Assembly: GCA_934277845.1 (NCBI GenBank)
Contig: CAKQVV010000042.1
Coordinates: forward strand, 1-12,027
Origin: an uncultured Clostridia bacterium
GTDB lineage: Bacteria; Bacillota; Clostridia; Christensenellales; Pumilibacteraceae
DNA length: 12,027 nucleotides
Reading direction: 5' to 3'
Shown here: in pieces, positions 1 to 6,753 of the stretch
How the letters are laid out: the number at the start of each line of letters is the position of its first letter
Position numbering within the stretch: the stretch's first letter is position 1
Notes under the pieces: model-generated
Seen by the model: the letters and a program-made list of their open reading frames with translations, nothing else
What the model was told of the DNA's origin: nothing
Database searches by the model: none
Translations under genes and position numbers: made by a program

Positions 1-898
1 ATTTAAGCGTTTTATATCCGTTTTTCACATACAAGGCGTTTAAATCCTCCGCTTTTTCGCGCAATATGCCGCTTAAAATAACTTTACCGCCCGCGTTTAC
101 GTGACTTTTTAAATCTACGACGAGCACGCTCAAAACGTCGGCAGTGATGTTCGCAACCACTATATCGCCCACTCCTTCGCTTTTATCGAGCAAATTATCT
201 AAGGTTATAAGCGCGCGGTCTTTAACGCCGTTTAGTTCCGCATTGCGTTTTGCGGTTTGAACGGCAACGGGGTCGATATCCGTCATAACGGCGGATTTTG
301 CGCCGAGAATAAGCGCGGTTATGCCTAAAATACCGGAACCGGTGCCGACGTCAACGACCTTTTCACCCCCCTTAATTAAATCGCACAAAAATTCGACGCA
401 CATCGAGGTCGTTTCATGTTCACCCGTGCCGAACGCCATGTTACTGTCGATCCGCACTACCCTTTCGCCGCGCTTTGGTTCATAATTTATCCATTCGGGG
501 CAAATAACAACGTTTTTTATGGGAATAGGTTTATAATGCTTGCGCCATACTTCAATCCAATCATCGCCGTCAACTATGCGCTTAGTTATTTCAAGCGTGC
601 CGAAGTTAAAATAATCTTTAGCCGAATTTTTAAGGTCTGTAAGTGATTTTTCGATTTCGGCGGAAACTTTATCCGCCCCCGCTAAATCAATATAACATTT
701 AACGAAGGTTGCCGAATTAACGCCCGCCAAAACGCCGTCGTCCATATAGTCCCACGTCTGGCGGCGGTTTTCGATGAGGTCGATTATATCCTTACCGTCG
801 GCAACCGAAACGCCGTGACCGGTATATTCCCACAACTTATCGGCAACGAGTTCGCTTGCCTCCGACGTGGTAGTTACAGTAAGTTCTAAGTATTTCAT
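1..898 (-). CDS. prmA: Ribosomal protein L11 methyltransferase PrmA (C-terminus cut by window edge)
   Basis: PrmA uses S-adenosylmethionine to trimethylate ribosomal protein L11 in the cytoplasm. The frame is open from an ATG at 898 to the left edge, giving 299 codons. The usual length is about 310-315, so only a short C-terminal tail is missing. The N-terminus begins MKYLELTVTTTSEASE, typical of Gram-positive PrmA. Near residues 155-170 is the family signature DSNMAFGTGEHETTSMC, followed by the SAM-binding loop VDVGTGSGILGITA and an acidic MTDIDP strand end. The NITADVLSVL stretch corresponds to the PrmA NILA motif. No strong ribosome binding site is visible before the ATG, but the family N-terminus fits this start. 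The upstream neighbour is a GNAT gene; in many Bacillota prmA sits with dnaJ or rsmE, which are not visible here. The identification is secure. Confidence 0.95.
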   Translation of the reverse strand, partial: MKYLELTVTTTSEASELVADKLWEYTGHGVSVADGKDIIDLIENRRQTWDYMDDGVLAGVNSATFVKCYIDLAGADKVSAEIEKSLTDLKNSAKDYFNFGTLEITKRIVDGDDWIEVWRKHYKPIPIKNVVICPEWINYEPKRGERVVRIDSNMAFGTGEHETTSMCVEFLCDLIKGGEKVVDVGTGSGILGITALILGAKSAVMTDIDPVAVQTAKRNAELNGVKDRALITLDNLLDKSEGVGDIVVANITADVLSVLVVDLKSHVNAGGKVILSGILREKAEDLNALYVKNGYKTLK

Positions 899-976
899 AT
901 TCGTGTTTCTGATTTTAGTTAAATATGCCTGATTTTTAGTCCCTTTGCCAACAAGAATTTAAGCGCGGGCAAACAA

Positions 977-1486
977 TTATAGTTTCTTATCATAGGCGTA
1001 TCTTATCCCTGTGTCCGCGCCGTAATAGCAAATAGTTCCGCACTTTTTAAACCCGTTTTTTTCCAGAACGTGTTGCATAATTTTGTTTTCAAGCCCCGTA
1101 TCCACGCGGATATAATCAACTTTGTTCCGTAAACAAAATTCGCCGATCAATCTCCAAGTTTCGCCCGATAAGCCTATTCCGCGAAAGGCGGACGAAAACG
1201 CTAACCTGTGCACTACGGCGTAAGGCTCGTTATAACTCCACTTTCCGTCAATATTTTTATACGCAGGTTCACCGTCAAAGCGCAAGCAACAATACCCCGC
1301 GATTTTACCGTCAACTTTTATAGCGTAGCCGACCGACTCTTCTACGTCGTTTTTAACCGTTTCGCGATTCGGATAAGCGTCCGTCCACTGCGTAAAACCT
1401 TGCGCTTTCTGAAACTTACGCCCTTCGTCTAAAATTTTATAACATTCGCCTGTTTCGCTGATAATTGCGTGAGTAAAAGTGACCAT
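977..1486 (-). CDS. GNAT-family N-acetyltransferase
   Basis: This is a 169-residue single-domain acetyltransferase of the GCN5-related fold, which moves an acetyl group from acetyl-CoA to an amine. The substrate cannot be told from sequence. The N-terminal helix ends in FTQWTDAYPN (31-40), a pattern common in this subfamily. Motif A runs from about 91 (VVHRLAFSSAFRGIGLSG), with the CoA pyrophosphate loop R102-G-I-G-L-S107. The C-terminal part VDTGLEN...VLEKNGFKKCGTI (128-152) is the usual motif B and beta-bulge region. The length is normal for the family. There is no Shine-Dalgarno sequence before the ATG, and an in-frame stop lies eight codons upstream, so the start cannot move far. A TATAAT sits only ten bases upstream of the ATG, which suggests a very short leader. 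It is separated from prmA by 78 bp and could be cotranscribed with it. Confidence 0.88.
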   Translation of the reverse strand: MVTFTHAIISETGECYKILDEGRKFQKAQGFTQWTDAYPNRETVKNDVEESVGYAIKVDGKIAGYCCLRFDGEPAYKNIDGKWSYNEPYAVVHRLAFSSAFRGIGLSGETWRLIGEFCLRNKVDYIRVDTGLENKIMQHVLEKNGFKKCGTICYYGADTGIRYAYDKKL

Positions 1487-1496
1487 AAATTTTAAA

Positions 1497-1502
1497 ATTA
1501 TA
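1497..1502 (-). promoter_or_regulatory. Candidate -10 box for the GNAT gene
   Basis: A perfect TATAAT lies on the minus strand in very AT-rich sequence, with ten bases between it and the ATG at 1486. No convincing -35 box is seen 16-18 bases upstream. If it is used, the transcript would begin almost at the start codon, which fits the missing ribosome binding site. The AT-rich setting makes a chance match possible. Confidence 0.35.
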
Positions 1503-1547
1503 TTATTTTATCGAATAATTGCCGAGTGCCGAAAACTTCAATTTACT

Positions 1548-2443
1548 TTAATTTACTTTCGTCAAAACCACAAGCGTTTCGACGTTTGTATTGTTATTCA
1601 AAAAGATTTCCCGCACTTCTTTCCCGTCTTTATACACAGGAAAGTTGAATTTCATTGATTTTAAGGGCATTTCGCTCTCACCTTCGGGATAAATTTGAAT
1701 TTCTTTGACCAAAGTCGCAATCAACTCTTTCTTTTCCTCATCACTGATTATATCATATAATTCCCCGAAGTGTTGCAAAATTTTATAAATATTTTCCATC
1801 GTGATGAATTCCGCTTCCACCGACTTTCTACTAAGTTTCGCATCTTCGACTTTTTCTTCGATTTCCGCAATCGTATCGTATAAAGCGTCAAGTCTTAAAG
1901 TCATATCGTGCAATTTTCTTTCACGGTGCGTAGTATCTATCGGCAACGAGTCGATTTCACGCTCCAATCTCGCTTTGTTTAATTCCACCTCCTTTAACTT
2001 ACTTTCGTAGTTGCTTATTTCCGTATCGATTTTCGTAGTATCGACTTGCAAACCTATCTTCTTTTTTATCTCGATGGCAAAGTGCTCGTCCTGCACCAAA
2101 TCCTTGATAAACTCTATAACGAGCGGCTCGATATCCGTTTTTTTAAGGTTTGCGCTTAATCGCAGTAATGCCCGCGCTCTTGTTTGTTGCGACTGCAAGA
2201 ATAGTACATTACTTCTTTTTCCGTGCCGTCCTTTTTTGTCCACCGTATTCTGTTGGCATACATGCTGCTTACGCATTTAGGGCATTTCACTATGCCCGTG
2301 AGCAAATACGCTTGATCCTGTCCCGATTTAGATGCAAATTTAACTCCGGTATTTACTCTTTTTGAATGAGCTTTTTCCCAAATTTCTTCACTCACTATTG
2401 CTTCGTGCTGCCCTTTCGTATATGAAATTTTTGCATATGACAT
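1548..2443 (-). pseudogene. Large serine recombinase, C-terminal remnant with a frameshift
   Basis: Two overlapping minus-strand frames together spell the C-terminal half of a large (resolvase/invertase-type) serine recombinase. The first frame (2443 to 2156) has the recombinase-domain end GQHEAIVSEEIWEKA and a zinc ribbon: CPKC, then YYSC and GHYC. It stops just after GHYCD. The second frame resumes with SANLKKTDIEPLVIEFIKDL, a long coiled coil (about 2090-1800), and the usual C-terminal DEEKKELIATLVKEIQIYP segment, ending at TAA 1548. Restoring one missing base near 2158-2160 would join them as GHYCDY-SANLKK. The catalytic resolvase domain and most of the recombinase domain, roughly the first 200 or more residues, are absent. 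Upstream of about 2440 the frame no longer resembles the family. This is a dead relic of an integrative element. Whether the frameshift is real or a read error does not matter, because the catalytic half is missing either way. Confidence 0.9.
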
Positions 2444-2491
2444 ACGATAAATGAAATGGTGGTTTTCCTCCTTAAATTTGTAATTTTTTCT

Positions 2492-2601
2492 CAGGCAAAG
2501 TGTGTAGAAATCTTCTCTGCCGACCGTTTATTTCTATGGACTCACAGCCTCGCAGAGCCCACTACTTCGGAATCGAAGTATAGTGGGCTACACTTTGTCT
2601 G
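2492..2601. repeat. 110-bp folded element with imperfect inverted-repeat ends (MITE-like or structured RNA)
   Basis: The ends are an imperfect inverted repeat: CAGGCAAAGTGTGTAG at 2492-2507 against CTACACTTTGTCTG at 2588-2601. They pair over 14 positions with one G/T pair and a two-base bulge. Inside are two further helices. CTCTGC (2515-2520) pairs with GCAGAG (2552-2557). CCCACTA (2558-2564) plus CTTCG (2565-2569) pairs with CGAAG (2574-2578) plus TAGTGGG (2581-2587), with a two-base bulge and a GAAT loop. The second inner helix abuts both the first inner helix and the outer helix without a spare base, forming a compact three-way junction. The one odd pair in the outer helix is a G-U wobble if the plus strand is transcribed and an A-C mismatch if the minus strand is. 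I do not recognise the family. It could be a miniature inverted-repeat transposon, the end of a larger element, or a functional RNA. Confidence 0.6.
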
Positions 2602-2641
2602 AATTGTTATATTTTTCTCTTGTTTCGTAACAAAGTTTTTC

Positions 2642-2656
2642 TCCGCCTACGGCGGA
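2642..2656. repeat. Small GC-rich palindrome
   Basis: TCCGCC-TAC-GGCGGA is a perfect six-base-pair stem with a three-base loop in an otherwise AT-rich spacer. It lacks a clean T-run on either side, so it is a poor intrinsic terminator. It may be a REP-type repeat; other copies would have to be sought in the genome. Confidence 0.45.
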
Positions 2657-2706
2657 TTATTCAAACGATAATTTTTCACTGAATCCCCCTTATATGTTTC
2701 CAAAAT

Positions 2707-2749
2707 AAAAGCACTCCGTATTTGAAAATTCTCATACAGAGTGCTTTTT
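2707..2749 (-). terminator. Rho-independent terminator of the five-gene operon
   Basis: On the minus strand, eight bases after the stop codon at 2758, AAAAGCACTC pairs with GAGTGCTTTT. The stem continues through one mismatch into a further GTAT/ATAC pairing and closes on a 12-base loop. A TTTTATTTT tract follows on the minus strand. The A-run on the other side means it could also stop plus-strand transcripts. Confidence 0.9.
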
Positions 2750-2757
2750 GTAAAGTA

Positions 2758-3873
2758 TTAAAAATTTACACCTTTCGATTTAAGAATATCTCCTATCGTT
2801 GTAGGTATATTTGTTTTATCGATAAAATTATGTATTCTTCCTTTTTCCTTGCGTTGTTTATTTCTTTCTATGTAAGCCTTTCCGTTTACATGATCGATTT
2901 TACTTAAATTTTCCAATACCAAGTTTAGCGCTTTAAGCCCCTCATTCAAAGATAAAATTCGTATATATCTATTTTCGGTTTCTATTGCCATCATCACGCT
3001 TAAATATCTCGGATCTTCAATTCCCGATTTCTGATATTCAATAAAAACATCACATTCGCTCGCTTTTCCAGTATAATTTGCGCCGTATTCGTATAAACGT
3101 TGAATTATACCAAGAAATTCATTAAAATGCGCTTTTTGAAAATCGGAACTTATACAGATGTTTTTTCCTGTAAAATCATCGTTTTTATTCAAATTCTTTA
3201 TTTTTAGTTTATGAATAAAACCTTTCATTATTTTATTTTGAGCCGAAATATTACCGTTTTTGGCTTTTTCTACCAACGTACGATTGCGCTCGATTGCTTG
3301 CTCCGCATGATAATCGTTATTGCATTTTTTTAATAAATTAACTGTGTCGACAAGCGATATTTTTTCTTTTTCGCCAATAACCTGTAAGCCTCTGATTACC
3401 GCCCACGCGTCGTCATCGCTTTTATGTAATTTTATGTCTGTTATGCCAAGTTCTTTTGTCATACTCTCAACAGAAGCACTTTTTTTCGATTTCATATAAC
3501 CTTGATAAAGTTTCTGAAAATCGTAATATTCAAATTTTATCGGCTCTCTGTCGTAATGTTCACAAGCCGTAGCCAAAAAAGCCGAGTCATGATAAAGCGA
3601 AAATCCTATAATCTTACAATCGGGCATAGTTAAAAGATCTTTGATTTTTGTGTAATAATAATCGAAAGTCGGACTATTATAATAAATTTCTTCGGGGTAG
3701 GCAAGTAAAATGTCTTTTTCATGCTCTCTGCCCGTAAGAGCGAATTTATATTCCGGATTCATCGTAATACAATCTCTTTCCAAAACATTAAATTTTTCAT
3801 CTACCACTACATACCCGAATTCGCAGATATGTCGACCGTCGCAACATTCGATATCGAATGATAAATATTTCAT
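2758..3873 (-). CDS. DEDDh-type 3'-5' exonuclease (DnaQ-like) with probable C-terminal BRCT domain
   Basis: This 371-residue protein begins with an RNase H-fold exonuclease domain. Exo motif I is FDIE (D7, E9), motif II lies in GFSLYHDSAF with D96, and motif III is H150-x4-D155 (HKSDDD), the DEDDh pattern. All four acidic residues and the histidine are present, so an active metal-dependent 3'-5' exonuclease is expected. Residues about 233-315 (FTGKNICISSDF, then a helix, ANYTGKASECDVFIEY, and a second helix) match the layout of a BRCT domain; this assignment is weaker. A basic tail follows. The gene starts 17 bp after the FecE-type ATPase gene, with a modest GAGAG purine stretch before the ATG, and it ends at the operon terminator. 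It is therefore most likely the last gene of the transporter operon. A link between nuclease and transporter function is not evident; the nuclease may take part in DNA repair or trimming. Confidence 0.75.
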   Translation of the reverse strand: MKYLSFDIECCDGRHICEFGYVVVDEKFNVLERDCITMNPEYKFALTGREHEKDILLAYPEEIYYNSPTFDYYYTKIKDLLTMPDCKIIGFSLYHDSAFLATACEHYDREPIKFEYYDFQKLYQGYMKSKKSASVESMTKELGITDIKLHKSDDDAWAVIRGLQVIGEKEKISLVDTVNLLKKCNNDYHAEQAIERNRTLVEKAKNGNISAQNKIMKGFIHKLKIKNLNKNDDFTGKNICISSDFQKAHFNEFLGIIQRLYEYGANYTGKASECDVFIEYQKSGIEDPRYLSVMMAIETENRYIRILSLNEGLKALNLVLENLSKIDHVNGKAYIERNKQRKEKGRIHNFIDKTNIPTTIGDILKSKGVNF

Positions 3874-3890
3874 TTCTTACTCTCTCTTTA

Positions 3891-4667
3891 TCAATCCTTA
3901 AAAGATATTTCTTTATATTCCAAATCCGAAGCGTAGCAAATATCTTCGCCGTATATTGTTTTTAACGTTTCAACATTTACAATATCGTCGGCTTGTCCTT
4001 GCGTAACGATCGTCCCGTTTTTGAGTAACAATACGTTGCTGTCTAAATATAACGCGTGATTAGGATTGTGCGAAGATAAAATAAAAGTTTTTTCTTGCTC
4101 TTTCGCAATTTTCTTGATTATAGAAAGAACGGCGTGTTGATTTTTAATATCGAGCGCCGATGTCGGCTCATCCAACACAATTAGGTTTGTATTCTGAACA
4201 ATCGCCGCGCAAATAGCAACAATTTGTCTTTCACCGCCGCTTATTTCGGACAACTTTTTATCAAGTAGACGAGTAATTCCGAACTGCATTGCACAATTTA
4301 ATACGTTTCTTTTTTCTTCATCCTTCGGGGACTGATAAAACTTCATATTGTTCACCGTACCGAACAATAAGTATTCCTCTACCGAAAAATCATCGATAAA
4401 TCCAGATTTTTGCGAAACATAAGCCATTTTCTTCGAGCGCTCGCTTATAGATAGAGATTGTAAGTTTTCATCTTCAACGATTACCTCTCCGCTATAGTTT
4501 TCCAACAAGCCGGCAATGATTTTTATGAGAGTCGTTTTTCCAGATCCGTTCAGACCGATCAAAACGTTAACCGTGCCTTTTTCGCAAGAAAAACTCACGT
4601 CGTTTAATACCGGACGGTCCTTCTTTCGATACCTGAAAGACATGTTTTTTACATCAATCGTTTTCAC
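3891..4667 (-). CDS. FecE/BtuD-type ABC transporter ATP-binding protein
   Basis: This 258-residue ATPase powers the neighbouring permease on the cytoplasmic face of the membrane. Walker A is GLNGSGKT (38-45), the Q-loop glutamine is Q86, the signature is ISGGERQ (142-148), Walker B is LIVLDEP (162-168), and the H-loop histidine is H200. All are intact. The family imports iron-siderophores, heme or cobalamin; the exact substrate is not decided by the ATPase. The start is a GTG at 4667, chosen because AAGGAGGG lies nine bases upstream. It overlaps the end of the permease gene by 14 bases, so translation of the two is probably coupled. The start codons change along the operon (ATG, ATG, TTG, GTG, ATG). 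Confidence 0.93.
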   Translation of the reverse strand: MKTIDVKNMSFRYRKKDRPVLNDVSFSCEKGTVNVLIGLNGSGKTTLIKIIAGLLENYSGEVIVEDENLQSLSISERSKKMAYVSQKSGFIDDFSVEEYLLFGTVNNMKFYQSPKDEEKRNVLNCAMQFGITRLLDKKLSEISGGERQIVAICAAIVQNTNLIVLDEPTSALDIKNQHAVLSIIKKIAKEQEKTFILSSHNPNHALYLDSNVLLLKNGTIVTQGQADDIVNVETLKTIYGEDICYASDLEYKEISFKD

Positions 4668-5670
4668 GGATCGAATCCCTCCTTACAAATAACAATACAA
4701 TGAAAACGATTGTACCGAAAAATCCCGTTACCGCCGATAACGGAACTTCGGCAGCCGTAAACACGCGAGATATAATATCTGCTATTATCATAAACGTTGC
4801 CCCGAACAGCATGCACATGGGAATTGCTTTTTTCGTATCTCTCCCTACCGTCAGCCTTACTATATGCGGCACTACCAGCCCTATCCAACCGATGGTACCG
4901 GAGAAAGCAACGGAACTTGCGGTAAGGAGGGTAGCCACGATAATAATTATCGCCCTGTAAAGTCTGTAATTTATTCCTTTTGTTTGCGCTTCTTCTCGCC
5001 CTAAAGCGACAATGTTAACTCGCCAACCGATTGATAAGATAACGATAGAACAAATTATGACAATGGGTAACAAAACGTAAACGTCCGCCATGGTAGATTG
5101 TTCAAAAGAACCCATCAGCCAAAAAGTTATGCTTGCAAGGGTGGTTTCCGCATCTGCAAGATATTTAATGAAAGATAACAACGCTCCCATAAATCCGCCG
5201 ACGATAATTCCCGAAAGAGTTAATGCCATCGATGATTTATTTTTGAAAGACTTTGCGACAAAAGTAGTTGCAAGCACCGTAAAAATCCCGAAGATAAAGG
5301 CGGAAAAACTTACAAAAACAGATGATGTTCCGATAACGATAGCCAAAGCCGCACCGACGCCCGCACCGGAAGATACTCCGAGTAAATCCGGTGAAACTAA
5401 TCTGTTTTGAAAAGTTTCCTGATATAATAAGCCTGAAACGCTCAACGCCGTTCCCGTCAGTGCGGCAATAATCGTTCTCGGCAGACGCAAGTTCAGCACA
5501 ACGCTGCATTCTATTTCATAGCCTTCGCCGCCAAACAACATTTTGAAAAAATCGACCACAGAAATTTTATATCTTCCGACTGTTAACGCCAAAACAAATA
5601 TAATAATAAGAGTTATGCCGACGAGCGTAAAATATACGCCCGTCATTTTCTGTTTCATTCGATCAGACAA
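4654..5670 (-). CDS. FecC/D-type (BtuC-like) ABC transporter permease
   Basis: This 338-residue, very hydrophobic protein would form the membrane channel of a type II importer, probably as a homodimer since only one permease gene is present. Family hallmarks are RLPR (62-65) with the following TALSVSGLLYQ and NRLVSPDLLGVSSGAG (89-104), and the late GTIGWIGLVVPHIVR segment that carries the ATPase-coupling region. Length and spacing are normal and about nine to ten membrane helices can be discerned. The start is a TTG at 5670: GGGAGGG lies eight bases before it, whereas the next in-frame ATG, four codons later, is too far from that site. The gene overlaps the binding-protein gene by eight bases and the ATPase gene by 14, the arrangement of a tightly coupled operon. 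Confidence 0.93.
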   Translation of the reverse strand: MSDRMKQKMTGVYFTLVGITLIIIFVLALTVGRYKISVVDFFKMLFGGEGYEIECSVVLNLRLPRTIIAALTGTALSVSGLLYQETFQNRLVSPDLLGVSSGAGVGAALAIVIGTSSVFVSFSAFIFGIFTVLATTFVAKSFKNKSSMALTLSGIIVGGFMGALLSFIKYLADAETTLASITFWLMGSFEQSTMADVYVLLPIVIICSIVILSIGWRVNIVALGREEAQTKGINYRLYRAIIIIVATLLTASSVAFSGTIGWIGLVVPHIVRLTVGRDTKKAIPMCMLFGATFMIIADIISRVFTAAEVPLSAVTGFFGTIVFIVLLFVRRDSIREND

Positions 5671-6736
5671 GAGAATTTCCCTCCCTGCTTAAACCGTCGA
5701 GCATGTTCTGAGCTTCCGAATCCGTAAGTTCTGCGCCGAAAAATTCTTTACTCAAATCCCAAATTTGCTTTTTGACGTCGTAATCAAAATATTCGGGATA
5801 AAGTTTATTTGCCTGATCGCAAAGAAAAACGGGAGAAAACACGGATAACTGTTCAAACATCGTAAGTCCGATCGGAATGTTGAAAATCCGATTATTTTTC
5901 ACTGCGTCGAGATGCTTATACGGTTCTTCTTGTAAAGCGTTGATCAATTTTCTTTGATATATTCCTCCGACGACAAAGACGTCGGGATTTTGAGCGCATA
6001 TTTCTTCCGCCGACGGTCTGTTCGATTTGAATCGATCGTTCAACGGCTTCATTCCCAATACTTTATAAGCGTATTCGGTAAACGAACCAGCCTGATCAGT
6101 GTATCCTACGCCCTTATTTTTATCGCCTCGCACGTAATATACGGTCCGTTGTTTGCCATCATGTTTTGCAAGTTCGGATTGAATTTCCTCAATCGTCGAT
6201 TGCATTTTTGCTTTCCATGAATCAACCCTTCTTGTTATTTCCTCGCTATCCCAGATTTGTTTTACCAGATTGGCAAAGAAATACACGTAACCGCCAAAAT
6301 CGGGATTGCCGTATAAACTTACGTTCAAGGCCTTGATTCCGTGTTCTTTCAATCCGTCTGACACGTATTTTTCGGGTGCAAAAACTATGTCGACGCCTCG
6401 CGCAATATACGTTTCATAACTTTCTTCATAAGCAAGCGAATATCTTTCGTTCGCTTTTTCATCGAAAACCGTCGCCCACTCGTTTTCGAGCAGTGCGTAA
6501 TATACGCCGTCGATACAATCGCCGAGACCGAACGCTATCAAAAGATCATACGTCGTCCTCGAAGCACAGGCGACTTTTTTAGGATTTTTCTTTATCGTTA
6601 TCGTTTCTCCGAGCATATCCGTAACCGTTACCGTTTCGGTTGCGACTTTTGTTTCGATGCAAGCGGCAGTCATAAACGATACAGTCATGCACAATGATGC
6701 GCATAATAACATAGAAATAATTTTTTTAATTTTCAT
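5663..6736 (-). CDS. FecB/BtuF-type substrate-binding lipoprotein (iron-siderophore or related)
   Basis: This 357-residue protein would capture the ligand outside the cell and deliver it to the permease. It starts with a lysine-rich signal peptide and a hydrophobic core, ending in TAAC with C26 as the likely lipidated cysteine. The lipobox is imperfect, with T rather than L at -3. The mature part has the family opening DMLGETITIKKNPKKVACA (about 40-58), the inter-lobe segments with ARGVDIVFAP and CAQNPDVFVVGG, and a C-terminal lobe with TMFEQLSVFSPVFLCDQANKLYPEYF. The last resembles iron-siderophore binding proteins more than cobalamin ones; this is a judgement by eye. The ATG follows AAAGGGGT with good spacing, and the gene starts 17 bp after the HTH-kinase gene. 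The stop overlaps the TTG start of the permease. Confidence 0.9.
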   Translation of the reverse strand: MKIKKIISMLLCASLCMTVSFMTAACIETKVATETVTVTDMLGETITIKKNPKKVACASRTTYDLLIAFGLGDCIDGVYYALLENEWATVFDEKANERYSLAYEESYETYIARGVDIVFAPEKYVSDGLKEHGIKALNVSLYGNPDFGGYVYFFANLVKQIWDSEEITRRVDSWKAKMQSTIEEIQSELAKHDGKQRTVYYVRGDKNKGVGYTDQAGSFTEYAYKVLGMKPLNDRFKSNRPSAEEICAQNPDVFVVGGIYQRKLINALQEEPYKHLDAVKNNRIFNIPIGLTMFEQLSVFSPVFLCDQANKLYPEYFDYDVKKQIWDLSKEFFGAELTDSEAQNMLDGLSREGNSLV

Positions 6737-6753
6737 ATTTTACCCCTTTGTAA

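Larger units (their letters stand above)
2444..2757. other. Gene-poor gap between the recombinase remnant and the exonuclease gene
   Basis: No protein gene is supported in this 314-bp stretch. It holds, from left to right: an AAGGAGG ribosome-binding-like sequence on the minus strand (2467-2473) with no proper start codon behind it; a folded element (2492-2601); a T-rich spacer; a small GC-rich palindrome (2642-2656); and the terminator of the operon to the right (2707-2749). The orphan ribosome binding site may once have served the lost recombinase start or a gene now deleted. Confidence 0.7.

Noticed and set aside
416..646. Plus-strand open frame of 76 codons
   Set aside because: It lies wholly inside prmA on the other strand, which has unmistakable family motifs; the plus-strand frame has no ribosome binding site.
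2485..2619. TTTTTCTC on both sides of the folded element as an 8-bp target duplication
   Set aside because: The left copy touches the element but the right copy lies about ten bases beyond its end; in T-rich sequence this is likely chance.
5090..5410. Plus-strand open frame of 106 codons
   Set aside because: It is antisense to the membrane segments of the FecC-type permease, and its composition mirrors that gene.
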